Under the pieces are notes generated by a model, which searched no databases, was not told the origin of the DNA, and saw nothing but the letters and a program-made list of their open reading frames with translations. A DNA stretch of 12,874 nucleotides from COE1 sp036310845 (GTDB taxonomy: Bacteria > Bacillota > Clostridia > Lachnospirales > Lachnospiraceae). The translations under genes and the position numbers were made by a program. The stretch lies in assembly GCA_036310845.1 (NCBI GenBank), contig JAXJRB010000243.1:1-12874 (forward strand), read 5' to 3'. Positions 12,819 to 12,874 of the stretch are shown here, one piece after another. Position 1 is the stretch's first letter; the number at the start of each line of letters is the position of its first letter.

Positions 12819-12874
12819 CTAAGAGTTACTAAATGTCCTCTTCTGACAGCTTTTATTAGCAACCTCTTCTGCAA
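12819..12874 (-). other. Right edge, possible end of a convergent gene
   Basis: On the minus strand a frame is open from the window edge to TAG at 12819-12821, ending AEEVANKSCQKRTFSNS. It would fit a gene entering from the right and converging on the bidirectional terminator. Another minus-strand frame is also open for about 29 codons, so the call is weak. No start or family can be seen. Confidence 0.2.

Noticed and set aside
12837..12871. CCTCTTCTG direct repeat at the right edge
   Set aside because: Nine bp repeated once in a short low-information stretch; likely chance.

Overview
The window looks like chromosomal DNA of an AT-rich, spore-lineage Clostridia member, most likely a Lachnospiraceae species. 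The grounds are the glgC-glgD pair next to spoVG, the murC / DnaD-domain protein / DnaC-like loader / long-form prs block, a small Cys-rich protein of the DUF6472 type, and an Rpn-like PD-(D/E)XK nuclease with a Val-Thr-Gln-Gln repeat tail. This assignment rests on gene content and my recall of the families, not on a search.

Left third (1-2221, minus strand) is accessory in character. It holds a small Cys-rich protein, an Rpn-like nuclease with its own promoter and terminator, and a decayed gene for a secreted protein with an OB-like C-terminal domain, broken by two apparent frameshifts and an in-frame stop. A 44-bp leader sequence occurs twice here, in front of the nuclease gene and in front of the pseudogene.

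Middle (2222-7010, minus strand) holds two blocks. One is a probable stress module: an HxlR-type regulator, then a DJ-1/PfpI protein coupled to an AEC-family membrane transporter, with a dyad lying on the -35 of the DJ-1 promoter. The other is the glycogen block glgC-glgD followed by spoVG, closed by a terminator.

A 570-bp AT-rich divergent region (7011-7580) separates glgC from the plus-strand half. There murC (cell-wall precursor ligase) is followed immediately by a cluster of DnaA-box sequences: three perfect TTATCCACA copies plus several near matches within 200 bp, arranged as a head-to-tail pair and a head-to-tail triplet. Next come a DnaB(Bsu)-like helicase co-loader with one DnaD-type N-terminal and two DnaD-type C-terminal domains, a DnaI/DnaC-like AAA+ helicase loader with a zinc-binding motif, and a long, divergent PRPP synthetase closed by a strong terminator. 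The most interesting proposal is that DnaA directly controls this helicase-loading / PRPP operon, or is titrated by the cluster, linking initiation capacity and nucleotide-precursor supply to DnaA level.

No tRNA, rRNA, IS element, CRISPR array or prophage was recognised.
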